From positions 1 through 10,391 of the forward strand of contig DPJL01000375.1 of NCBI GenBank assembly GCA_003543035.1: a DNA stretch of 10,391 nucleotides, written 5' to 3'. Origin of the DNA: Micromonosporaceae bacterium (GTDB lineage: Bacteria; Actinomycetota; Actinomycetes; Mycobacteriales; Micromonosporaceae). A model generated the notes under the pieces. The model saw nothing but the letters and a program-made list of their open reading frames with translations, was not told where the DNA came from and ran no database searches. Both the position numbers and the translations under genes were made by a program. This document shows positions 1 to 5,967 of this stretch, piece by piece. Position 1 is the stretch's first letter. Every line of letters begins with the position of its first letter.

Positions 1-744
1 GAGCTCTACCTTCGCTACGCCGACGAGCGTGGCAGGCCCTTCCACGAGCTGATTGGACGCATCAATGTCGATAAGCCCAGATTAGTGCTCGATCTTGGCT
101 GTGGACCAGGAAATCTGACTGAGACGCTATTGCAACGTTGGCCGGGCGCCCGGATCCACGGCGTGGACTCGTCGCCGGAGATGATCGCGCAGGCCCAGAC
201 GTCGACCGAAGGTGTGAGTTACGAAGTCGGGGACGTCCGCGAATACGAGCCGGCCGATGAGGTCGACGTCATCGTCACGAACGCCACCCTGCAATGGGTG
301 CCCGGCCACGACGAGCTGCTACGGCGCTGGGTGAAGCCGGGCCGCTGGATCGCGATGCAGGTGCCGGCGAACTTTGACGCCCCAGGGCATCTGGCCATGC
401 GCGAGCTTGCCGAGTCGGCGCGATGGGCGGATCGGCTCGGCGGCACCGTCAACCGCAGGCCGGTCGGCGATGCCGTCCACTATGGACGATTGCTGCGCGA
501 AGCCGGATGTGAGGTGGATGCGTGGGAGACGAACTACGTTCATCAGCTGCCGGTCGCGCAGGTGCATCCGGTGCTGACGTGGATGAGCGGAACTGCCTTG
601 CGGCCCATCAGAAAAGCGCTCTCCGACGGGGAGTGGGAAGCGTTCAGCGCCGAGTTGGAGCGTGAGCTTTGGCTCCGGTACCCGCCGCATGGTTCTGTTG
701 TTGATTTTCCGTTCCTGCGAGTCTTCGCGGTGGCACATCGATAA
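1..744 (+). CDS. tam: trans-aconitate 2-methyltransferase (5' end outside window)
   Basis: Class I SAM-dependent methyltransferase. The Tam family methyl-esterifies trans-aconitate, a spontaneous isomer of the TCA intermediate cis-aconitate that inhibits aconitase; it acts in the cytoplasm. The frame is open from base 1, and 247 residues are visible. The opening residues ELYLRYADERGRP match the N-terminus of E. coli Tam (LYLHFAAERSRP), so only about 5-10 residues are missing, and the GTG at 85, which falls inside the SAM fold, is not the start. The SAM-binding motif LDLGCGPGN follows, then WPGARIHGVDSSPEMI, NATLQW, and the C-terminal FPFLRVFAVAHR, all typical of Tam. One rare TTA leucine codon lies at 82-84. 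The protease gene begins 15 bases after the stop, so the two are probably co-transcribed. The family call is firm; activity on trans-aconitate is inferred from similarity. Confidence 0.9.
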   Translation, partial: ELYLRYADERGRPFHELIGRINVDKPRLVLDLGCGPGNLTETLLQRWPGARIHGVDSSPEMIAQAQTSTEGVSYEVGDVREYEPADEVDVIVTNATLQWVPGHDELLRRWVKPGRWIAMQVPANFDAPGHLAMRELAESARWADRLGGTVNRRPVGDAVHYGRLLREAGCEVDAWETNYVHQLPVAQVHPVLTWMSGTALRPIRKALSDGEWEAFSAELERELWLRYPPHGSVVDFPFLRVFAVAHR

Positions 745-748
745 GCGT

Positions 749-754
749 TAGGAT
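749..754 (+). promoter_or_regulatory. TAGGAT: possible -10 element and/or Shine-Dalgarno
   Basis: TAGGAT sits 5 nt before the ATG at 760. It fits the actinobacterial -10 pattern TANNNT, and its AGGA core is also a usable Shine-Dalgarno sequence (AGGATG, about 6 nt before ATG). The sequence alone cannot decide between a near-leaderless promoter and a ribosome binding site. The short gap after tam favours translation from a tam-initiated message. Confidence 0.35.
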
Positions 755-759
755 GAGCC

Positions 760-1737
760 ATGTCTGAACCCTCGCGCGTTCCGCCCGTCCCGGTCGAATT
801 TGAAGACATGGCCCGCACTCAATATGCGGTGCAGGATGAGCTGCTTGAGGTGCCCAGCATCGTGGGCGTCGCCCTGGGGCACAAACATGTCGCGGGTGAG
901 GACACCGGCGAGCGCGCGATCGTGGTGCTGGTGGAGAACAAGATCGCCGCCGAGATCCTGCCGGATTCGGACATCGTGCCGCCCGCGATCGGCGGCATTC
1001 CGACGGACGTGCGAGAGGTCGGCATCCTGCGGGCCGGGCCGTTGCCGCTGGCTGCCTCCGCGGTCACGCTCACCAAGCGATACCGCCCCGCGTTCGGTGG
1101 GATCAGCGTGGGACATCACGGGATTACCGCCGGGACGGTGGCGACCGGTTGCTATGACGCGACACCGTTTCCGGGCTCGCCGTCCAGGTTCTTTCTGCTT
1201 AGCAACAACCATGTACTGGCCAACTCGAATGCCGCTGCGATCGGCGATGCCATCCTGCAGCCAGGGCCCTATGACGGTGGCACGCTGGAGGCGGACACGA
1301 TCGGCAAGCTGTCCCGATTCGTGGAGATCAAGTTCGAGCCGGGCACGGTCAACGAGGTGGACGCGGCGATCGCGGAGGTGGATCTCTCCGAATTGGACAG
1401 ACGTATCCACTGGGTCGGAAACCTGCGCCGGTCGGTGATCACGCCGCAGGTGGGGCTGCTGGTCTCAAAGTGCGGGCGCACCACCGGTTTCACCACCGGA
1501 AAGATCGTCAACATCAACGCCACGGTGGATGTCCGATATGGAGCGAACCAAACCGCTCGCTACGTCGGTCAGTTCATTACCTCGCCGATGTCGGCGCCGG
1601 GCGACTCAGGCAGTCTCGTCGCAGACCTGGATGGGGGAGCGGTGGGCCTGCTCTTCGCCGGGTCGACCCTGGCCACGGTGGTCAACACAATCGAAGCGGT
1701 GCAACGGTTGCTGGGAGTGAGGGTGGCTGATGGCTGA
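760..1737 (+). CDS. trypsin-fold serine protease with N-terminal beta-type domain, cytoplasmic
   Basis: A 325-residue chymotrypsin/trypsin-like (S1-type) peptidase. The likely catalytic triad is His151 in LLSNNHVLAN, Asp201 in NEVDAAIAEV and Ser283 in SAPGDSGSLV; KCGRTTGFTTG (residues 237-247) is typical of bacterial members of the fold. No signal peptide or membrane segment is visible, so it should stay in the cytoplasm. Residues about 30-92 form a separate domain with the pattern IVGVALG, AIVVLVE, IGGIPTDVREVG. This domain precedes the protease core (from about residue 100) in related bacterial proteins as I remember them. The same pattern recurs in the next gene's product. The start at 760 has an AGGATG element just upstream. 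The last 8 bases overlap the next gene, suggesting coupled translation. The substrate is unknown, and the role of the N-terminal domain (propeptide, inhibitor or adaptor) is open. Confidence 0.85.
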   Translation: MSEPSRVPPVPVEFEDMARTQYAVQDELLEVPSIVGVALGHKHVAGEDTGERAIVVLVENKIAAEILPDSDIVPPAIGGIPTDVREVGILRAGPLPLAASAVTLTKRYRPAFGGISVGHHGITAGTVATGCYDATPFPGSPSRFFLLSNNHVLANSNAAAIGDAILQPGPYDGGTLEADTIGKLSRFVEIKFEPGTVNEVDAAIAEVDLSELDRRIHWVGNLRRSVITPQVGLLVSKCGRTTGFTTGKIVNINATVDVRYGANQTARYVGQFITSPMSAPGDSGSLVADLDGGAVGLLFAGSTLATVVNTIEAVQRLLGVRVADG

Positions 1738-1930
1738 CTTCGAAGCCGCATTGGCTGACGCTCAGCTGTGGGTGGGCACGGTCGTAGGAGTCGTGATGGT
1801 CGGCGAGGGTAAGGCCGAGGATGGCACGCCGACGATCGATGTCTGGGTGACCCGGCCGGTGAGCCTGCCGACCGCCATTCGGGGAGTGCCGGTCAGGGTG
1901 GTCGAGAGCGGTGTGATCGAGGCCCAGTAA
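1730..1930 (+). CDS. 66-residue protein resembling the N-terminal domain of the adjacent protease
   Basis: A small gene starting with ATG inside the end of the protease gene (8-nt overlap, different frame), preceded by the purine-rich stretch GGGAGTGAGGG at 1713-1723 as a plausible ribosome binding site. The product has no signal peptide, no cysteine and no membrane segment. Its pattern VVGVVMVGEGK, TIDVWVTR, IRGVPVRVVESGVIEA lines up over almost its whole length with protease residues about 34-92 (IVGVALG, AIVVLVE, IGGIPTDVREVGILRA), with a shorter central loop. It therefore looks like a stand-alone paralogue of that domain. Function is unknown. By analogy with proteases encoded beside separate inhibitory prodomains, it may bind or regulate the protease, but that is inference. 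I consider the gene real because of the overlap, the ribosome binding site and the domain match. Confidence 0.75.
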   Translation: MADFEAALADAQLWVGTVVGVVMVGEGKAEDGTPTIDVWVTRPVSLPTAIRGVPVRVVESGVIEAQ

Positions 1931-1933
1931 CGT
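1928..1933 (+). promoter_or_regulatory. TAACGT: candidate -10 for a leaderless deaminase transcript
   Basis: TAACGT matches the actinobacterial -10 pattern TANNNT and ends 6 nt before the ATG at 1940, which would place the transcription start on or next to the A of ATG. No Shine-Dalgarno sequence is visible before that ATG (spacer CCTGGT). The hexamer includes the TAA stop of the preceding small gene. No clear -35 box is visible. Confidence 0.4.
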
Positions 1934-1939
1934 CCTGGT

Positions 1940-2953
1940 ATGCGAGCGTTTGTAGAAGGACTTCCCAAAGCCGAGTTGCACGTGCACCACGTCGGCTCGG
2001 CACTGCCTCGAATCGTCGCTGAGCTGGCCGCTCGGCATGAGGGCAACACCCCGGTACCGGCCGATCCTTCCCTTCTGGCGGAGTACTTCACCTTCACCGA
2101 CTTCGCCCACTTCGTCACCGTGTACCTGAGCGTGGTCGACCTCATCCGAGATGCCGAAGACGTAAGGATCCTGACCTACGAGGTCGCCCGGGAGCTGGCC
2201 CGGCAGAACGTCCGCTATGCCGAGCTGACCTGTACGCCGTATTCGCATGTGCGGCGCGGAGTTCCGGCCACCGCCTACTGCGAGGCGATCGAAGACGCGC
2301 GGGAGAAGGCGGAATCCGAGCTCGGCATCGTTTTGCGTTGGTGCTTCGACATTCCCGGCGAAGCAGGGCTGCAAGCCGCGGATGAGACGTTGCGGATCGC
2401 GCTGGAGGAGAAGCCGGCCGGTCTGGTCAGCTTCGGGCTTGGCGGGCCGGAGATCGGCGTGCCGCGCCCGCAGTTCCGGCCGTACTTCGCGATGGCCAAG
2501 GCGAACGGTCTGCACAGCGTGCCGCACGCGGGGGAGACGACCGGGCCGCAGACCGTGTGGGACGCGATCCACGAGCTGAGCGCCGACCGTATCGGCCATG
2601 GCATCGCTGCCGTGCAGGATCCAGCTTTGCTGGCCTATCTGGCTTCGGAAGGCATTCCATTGGAGGTGTGCCCGACCTCGAATGTGCGCACGCGTGCCGT
2701 GCCTTCCCTCGATGAGCATCCACTTAGGACACTCATCGACGCGGGGGTTCAGGTCAGCATCAACTCCGACGACCCGCCTATGTTCGGGACCACGCTCGAG
2801 AACGAATACCTTGTCGCCGCAACGCTTTTAGAGCTCGACCAGGCAGGCGTTGCCGCCCTTGCGCGCGACGCGGTGCGCCACTCCTTCGCGCCGGACCGGG
2901 TTAAAGCCTCGGTGACCGCGGAGATCGACAGCTATCTGACCTCGGCAAAGTAG
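1940..2953 (+). CDS. adenosine deaminase superfamily enzyme, probable 6-aminodeoxyfutalosine deaminase
   Basis: A 337-residue metal-dependent amidohydrolase of the adenosine deaminase family (COG1816). The metal-binding HxH is His14/His16 in PKAELHVHHVGS. HAGE at 196-199 supplies a His ligand and the catalytic Glu, DRIGHG carries His220, and INSDDPP has Asp277/278. Length is normal and all key residues are present. The first motif reads HVHHVGS rather than the HLHLDG/HLHLEG of classical adenosine deaminases. To my recollection this variant occurs in Streptomyces COG1816 proteins; S. avermitilis Sav2595 of that group was shown to deaminate 6-aminodeoxyfutalosine in the futalosine route to menaquinone. 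The substrate call is therefore likely but not proven; adenosine or methylthioadenosine remain possible. The gene starts 9 bases after the small gene and may have its own leaderless promoter. A rare TTA codon lies at 2828-2830. Confidence 0.85.
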   Translation: MRAFVEGLPKAELHVHHVGSALPRIVAELAARHEGNTPVPADPSLLAEYFTFTDFAHFVTVYLSVVDLIRDAEDVRILTYEVARELARQNVRYAELTCTPYSHVRRGVPATAYCEAIEDAREKAESELGIVLRWCFDIPGEAGLQAADETLRIALEEKPAGLVSFGLGGPEIGVPRPQFRPYFAMAKANGLHSVPHAGETTGPQTVWDAIHELSADRIGHGIAAVQDPALLAYLASEGIPLEVCPTSNVRTRAVPSLDEHPLRTLIDAGVQVSINSDDPPMFGTTLENEYLVAATLLELDQAGVAALARDAVRHSFAPDRVKASVTAEIDSYLTSAK

Positions 2954-2965
2954 TAGCTCCGCTCG

Positions 2966-3007
2966 GCCTCCATCTCTGCATCAGGTGGGTGAATCAGAGA
3001 TGGAGGC
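2966..3007. terminator. perfect 13-bp hairpin between convergent genes
   Basis: The left arm GCCTCCATCTCTG (2966-2978) and right arm CAGAGATGGAGGC (2995-3007) are exact reverse complements around a 16-nt loop. It lies in the 65-base gap between the stop of the plus-strand deaminase gene (2953) and the stop of the minus-strand PemK-like gene (3019), where a bidirectional terminator is expected. No T-run follows on either strand, so it is not a classical intrinsic terminator; tail-less hairpins are often proposed as terminators in actinobacteria. Confidence 0.65.
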
Positions 3008-3018
3008 GCACAACACGA

Positions 3019-3360
3019 CTACCCGCGGTGAAGCCGCCGGACCTTGGTCCAGGTGGGTGCATCCAGGGCACCGGCCCGATTGTCGACCGCCTTCTCGCGG
3101 ACGCGGATCGGATCGGTCAGGTCCAGATAGCTGTTCTTGGTGGCGTTGCGATCCCAGGATCGGGTGCCGATCTCGATGTGGTCGCGCCGATCGCTCTGAT
3201 CCTGACTGGTGATCTTCAGGACGTCATAGCCGCTCCAGCGCGGCCGCAAAATGAGACACGGGCGCACTTTCGAGCCCGGACCATCCTCATAGGGCACCTC
3301 GGCCCACCAGATCTCGCCGGGCTTTGCCTTGCGAAACCTCTGCCAAAACCATGTCCACAC
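3019..3360 (-). CDS. PemK/MazF-family toxin-like protein (no antitoxin gene visible)
   Basis: A 113-residue protein with the PemK/MazF SH3-like barrel pattern: PGEIWWAEVP (14-23), the conserved basic-Pro motif KVRPCLIL (31-38, Arg33-Pro34), and KITSQDQ (49-55) supplying the Thr/Ser that, with the Arg, forms the active site of MazF-type RNases. Characterised family members cut single-stranded mRNA and halt growth until a cognate antitoxin binds them. Here the aromatic N-terminus MWTWFWQRF is an extra. The start is GTG at 3360, supported by AGGGTAGG 5 nt upstream on the minus strand. There is no room for an antitoxin on either side: 60 bases to the divergent symporter gene and 65 to the convergent deaminase gene. 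It may be a solitary toxin, have a remote partner, or be a family member with a different role. Confidence 0.8.
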   Translation of the reverse strand: MWTWFWQRFRKAKPGEIWWAEVPYEDGPGSKVRPCLILRPRWSGYDVLKITSQDQSDRRDHIEIGTRSWDRNATKNSYLDLTDPIRVREKAVDNRAGALDAPTWTKVRRLHRG

Positions 3361-3368
3361 GAGGGCCT

Positions 3369-3374
3369 ACCCTA
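3369..3374 (-). promoter_or_regulatory. TAGGGT: possible -10 for the PemK-like gene
   Basis: On the minus strand TAGGGT (TANNNT pattern) lies 8 nt before the GTG start at 3360, which would give a leader of only one or two bases. The same bases form part of the AGGGTAGG ribosome-binding-like sequence, so the assignment is ambiguous. The divergent region 3361-3420 must hold any local promoters for both this gene and the symporter. Confidence 0.25.
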
Positions 3375-3420
3375 TCGGCTGATGTTCGCGGGGCTAGATC
3401 CGAGTGAAGAATCCTCGGCT

Positions 3421-4275
3421 ATGGATTCGGTGCTGACAGCGGTGTTCCTTCCCATTGCGCTGGGGATCGTCATGCTCGGCCTGGGGCTCGGCCTCACTGT
3501 CGCCGACTTCAAGCGAATAGTCGTCTTCCCCAAGGCCGTGCTGATCGCGCTCACCTGCCAGGTGTTGCTGCTTCCGGCAGTCTGCTTCGGGCTCGTGCTC
3601 GCCTTCGATCTGCCACCGGTGCTGGCGGTGGGCATGATGCTGCTGGCCGCCTCGCCCGGCGGGACGACGGCCAATCTCTACAGCCATCTCTTCGGCGGCA
3701 ACGTGGCCCTCAACGTGACATTGACCGCTGTCAACTCAGTGATCGCGGTCTTCACCCTGCCGATCGTGGTCAATCTTTCTTTGGCTCACTTCTTGGCTGG
3801 TACCGGCCAAATCGGTTTGCAATTCGACAAGGTGCTTCAGGTCTTTGCGATCGTGCTGATCCCGGTGGCACTCGGCATGTTCGTCCGATCGCGCTCGGTT
3901 TCCTTCGCCGAGCGGATGAACAAGCCGGTCCGGATACTGTCGGTGGTCGTGCTCGTCGCCGTCATCGTCGGCACAATCATCAAGGAGCGCGAGAACGTCG
4001 CGACCTACTTCGCCGACGCCGGGCTGGCCGCGCTCGTCTTCAACCTGATCAGCCTGACCTTGGGATATTTGGCGCCGCGGCTGCTGAAGATCGGCAAGCC
4101 GGAGTCGGTGGCCGCGGCCATGGAGATCGGCATCCACAATGGAACGCTCGCCATCGTCATCGCCACCACCCTGCTGAACAGCACTCAGATGGCAGTGCCC
4201 GCCGCGGTCTACAGCATCATCATGTTCTTCACCGCAGCCGGATTCGGCTATTTGGTCATTAAGGTGCGTTCGTAG
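3421..4275 (+). CDS. bile acid:sodium symporter (BASS) family membrane transporter
   Basis: A 284-residue hydrophobic protein, the usual size for bacterial BASS/SBF transporters, with about nine or ten membrane segments. Diagnostic stretches are ASPGGTTANLYSHL (77-90) and EIGIHNGTLA (235-244), corresponding to the sodium/substrate-site crossover motifs; family members often have Gln where His239 sits in the second. These carriers use the sodium gradient to import organic anions; bacterial substrates vary (bile acids, pantoate, sulfonates), and this one cannot be assigned. I chose ATG 3421, which places the first membrane segment right at the N-terminus and has GAGTGAAGA (3402-3410) about 10 nt upstream. 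An in-frame ATG at 3382 would add 13 polar residues and lacks a well-spaced ribosome binding site. The ABC ATPase gene follows after 16 bases. Confidence 0.85.
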   Translation: MDSVLTAVFLPIALGIVMLGLGLGLTVADFKRIVVFPKAVLIALTCQVLLLPAVCFGLVLAFDLPPVLAVGMMLLAASPGGTTANLYSHLFGGNVALNVTLTAVNSVIAVFTLPIVVNLSLAHFLAGTGQIGLQFDKVLQVFAIVLIPVALGMFVRSRSVSFAERMNKPVRILSVVVLVAVIVGTIIKERENVATYFADAGLAALVFNLISLTLGYLAPRLLKIGKPESVAAAMEIGIHNGTLAIVIATTLLNSTQMAVPAAVYSIIMFFTAAGFGYLVIKVRS

Positions 4276-4279
4276 GGCA

Positions 4280-4285
4280 TATCGT
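4280..4285 (+). promoter_or_regulatory. TATCGT: candidate -10 for a leaderless ABC-gene transcript
   Basis: TATCGT fits TANNNT and ends exactly 6 nt before the GTG at 4292 (spacer GCATAC). No Shine-Dalgarno sequence is properly spaced: the only candidate, TAGGG at 4273-4277, is about 14 nt away. It lies in the 16-base gap after the symporter gene, so the ABC genes could be expressed independently of it. Confidence 0.4.
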
Positions 4286-4291
4286 GCATAC

Positions 4292-5212
4292 GTGATCGAA
4301 GCACGTGGCCTGTCTAAGCGTTACGGGCCCAAAGTCGCGGTCGACGGCGTCGACTTCACCGTCCAGCCGGGGAGAGTCACGGGCTTCCTTGGCCCCAACG
4401 GCGCCGGCAAGTCGACCACCATGCGGATGATCCTCGGGCTGGACCATCCGACGGCCGGTGATGTCTGGGTCAACGGCAAGCACTATCGCGACCTCGCCAA
4501 GCCGCTTACCCAGGTGGGCGCGCTGCTCGACGCCAAGGCGGTCCACCCTGGCCGATCCGCCTACAACCATCTGCTCTGCCTGGCCAAGAGCAATGGCATC
4601 CCAGCGAGCCGGGTCACTGCGGTGATCGATCTGGTCGGGCTGCACGACGTGGCGCGCAAGCGCACCAAGGGTTTCTCACTCGGCATGGGCCAGCGGCTCG
4701 GCATCGCCGCGGCGATGCTGGGCGATCCTGGCGTGCTGATGTTCGACGAGCCGGTCAACGGGCTCGACCCGGAGGGCATCCTGTGGATCCGGACTCTGAT
4801 GCGGCAATTCGCGTCGGAGGGCCGGACAGTCTTCGTTTCCAGCCATCTGATGTCGGAGATGGCGCTTACGGCCGACCATCTCATCGTCATCGGGCGGGGC
4901 CGGATCATCGCGGACACGGACATGGCGACCTTCATCGCTCGCAACTCGGCGGTCCATGTGCTTGTGCGAACTCCACAACCGACAGAGCTCGCTTCTTTCC
5001 TTCAGGCGCAACGCCTCGGCGTCGAACCCGGCGGAGACAACACCCTGCTCGTATACGGCACGACCACTTCCTCGGTGGGCGATGTAGCCGCCGACAACGG
5101 GATCCGGCTGCATGAGCTGATGACGGTCAGGCCGTCGCTCGAGGAGGCGTACATGCAGAGCACCGCCGACGCGGTCGAGTATCACGCCGGTGTCCCGGAG
5201 GTGCGGGCGTGA
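4292..5212 (+). CDS. ABC transporter ATP-binding protein (BcrA/drug-export type)
   Basis: A 306-residue ATPase subunit that powers export through the membrane protein encoded next. It has Walker A GPNGAGKST (34-42), the degenerate signature SLGMGQRL (129-136) common in this exporter subgroup, Walker B VLMFDEP (148-154) with the D-loop NGLDPEG, and the switch histidine His185 in SSHLMSEM. A C-terminal extension of about 90 residues (220-306) ends with VRPSLEEAYM, the motif often seen in BcrA/CcmA-like drug and bacteriocin exporters. The start is GTG 4292, which gives the standard MIEARGLSKRYG opening. The last 4 bases (GTGA) overlap the permease start, so translation is coupled. Substrate unknown; an antibiotic, peptide or lipid is typical of the group. 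Confidence 0.92.
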   Translation: MIEARGLSKRYGPKVAVDGVDFTVQPGRVTGFLGPNGAGKSTTMRMILGLDHPTAGDVWVNGKHYRDLAKPLTQVGALLDAKAVHPGRSAYNHLLCLAKSNGIPASRVTAVIDLVGLHDVARKRTKGFSLGMGQRLGIAAAMLGDPGVLMFDEPVNGLDPEGILWIRTLMRQFASEGRTVFVSSHLMSEMALTADHLIVIGRGRIIADTDMATFIARNSAVHVLVRTPQPTELASFLQAQRLGVEPGGDNTLLVYGTTTSSVGDVAADNGIRLHELMTVRPSLEEAYMQSTADAVEYHAGVPEVRA

Positions 5213-5967
5213 ACAACTTCGCGGACATCCTGGCTTCGGAGTGGGTGAAGATCCGGTCCGTCCGGTCGACCTACTGGAACCTGATCATTCTCTTCGTGCT
5301 CACTGTCGGCCTCGGGGCATTGATTGCCAGCGTGATGTCGGTCCAGGGCGGCGAAGATGGGCCTAGCGGGTCGGCGGCCGAGCTCAGTTTGGTGGGGACG
5401 TATTTCGGGGTGGTGGCAGTGGTGGCGCTGGGCGCACTTGTCATCACGGCCGAATACAGCACCGGCATGATCCGGACGTCGCTGACCACGGTGCCCCGTC
5501 GGATCCCGTTCCTGTCCGGCAAAGCGGTCGTCCTGTTCGCCCTCGTATTCGTGATCGGCGCGGTCGCCTGCTTCCTTGCCTACCTGATCAGCCGGCCCAT
5601 CTTTGCCAACAAGGGACTCCCGTCCTCGCTCGGTGATCCCGGCGTCCTGCGGATCATCCTCGGCGGCGGGCTCTACCTCGCGGTCACCGCGATCTTCACG
5701 TTTGCGCTCGGCGCGATCCTGCGGCAGACGGCCGGGGTCATCACCATCATGTTGGGCCTGCTTTTCGTGGCTCCGGTGATCGCGCAATTCCTGCCCGCGT
5801 CGCTGCCGATCGGCAAGTACCTGCCGGACCGGCTGGGCCAGGGCATCATGGCACTGACGACAGCCGAAGGCGCGCTGAGCCCTTGGGCGGGTTTCTTTCT
5901 CTACTGCGGCTACACCATCGTGCTGCTCGCGATTGCCTTCTATCTCACCGAAAAGCGTGACGCCTAA
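5209..5967 (+). CDS. ABC-2 type transporter membrane subunit
   Basis: A 252-residue integral membrane protein forming the translocation path for the preceding ATPase. The N-terminus LASEWVKIRSVRSTYW and the stretch EYSTGMIRTSL (82-92) are characteristic of actinobacterial ABC-2 permeases paired with BcrA-type ATPases. About six membrane segments are visible, near 24-44, 61-80, 107-127, 148-170, 175-195 and 225-246. The start is GTG 5209, overlapping the ATPase stop as GTGA, with GGAGG at 5197-5201 as a well-spaced ribosome binding site. The TAA stop (5965-5967) overlaps the TAG stop of the opposing asparaginase gene. Confidence 0.9.
   Translation: MNNFADILASEWVKIRSVRSTYWNLIILFVLTVGLGALIASVMSVQGGEDGPSGSAAELSLVGTYFGVVAVVALGALVITAEYSTGMIRTSLTTVPRRIPFLSGKAVVLFALVFVIGAVACFLAYLISRPIFANKGLPSSLGDPGVLRIILGGGLYLAVTAIFTFALGAILRQTAGVITIMLGLLFVAPVIAQFLPASLPIGKYLPDRLGQGIMALTTAEGALSPWAGFFLYCGYTIVLLAIAFYLTEKRDA

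Noticed and set aside
85..87. GTG at 85 as the start of the first gene
   Set aside because: It would remove the N-terminal helix that matches Tam; the frame is open to base 1 and the homology continues to the window edge.
1682..2719. 345-codon minus-strand open frame opposite the deaminase gene
   Set aside because: A GC-rich shadow frame with Arg/His-rich sequence and no recognisable domain; the opposite strand encodes a complete enzyme with all catalytic motifs.
2982..3059. Direct repeat CAGGTGGGTG at 2982-2991 and 3050-3059
   Set aside because: Only 10 bases and two copies, one inside coding DNA; probably chance.
2989..3420. Long plus-strand open frame running into the symporter, as if the transporter had a 144-residue N-terminal extension
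   Set aside because: The upstream part is antisense to the well-supported PemK-like gene, encodes a Pro/Arg-rich sequence without motifs, and BASS proteins normally begin just before the first membrane segment.
3382..3420. Alternative symporter start at ATG 3382
   Set aside because: It would add 13 polar residues. The purine-rich sequence upstream is about 16 nt away, whereas ATG 3421 has GAGTGAAGA at a usable distance. It cannot be fully excluded, since TACCCT lies 8 nt before it.
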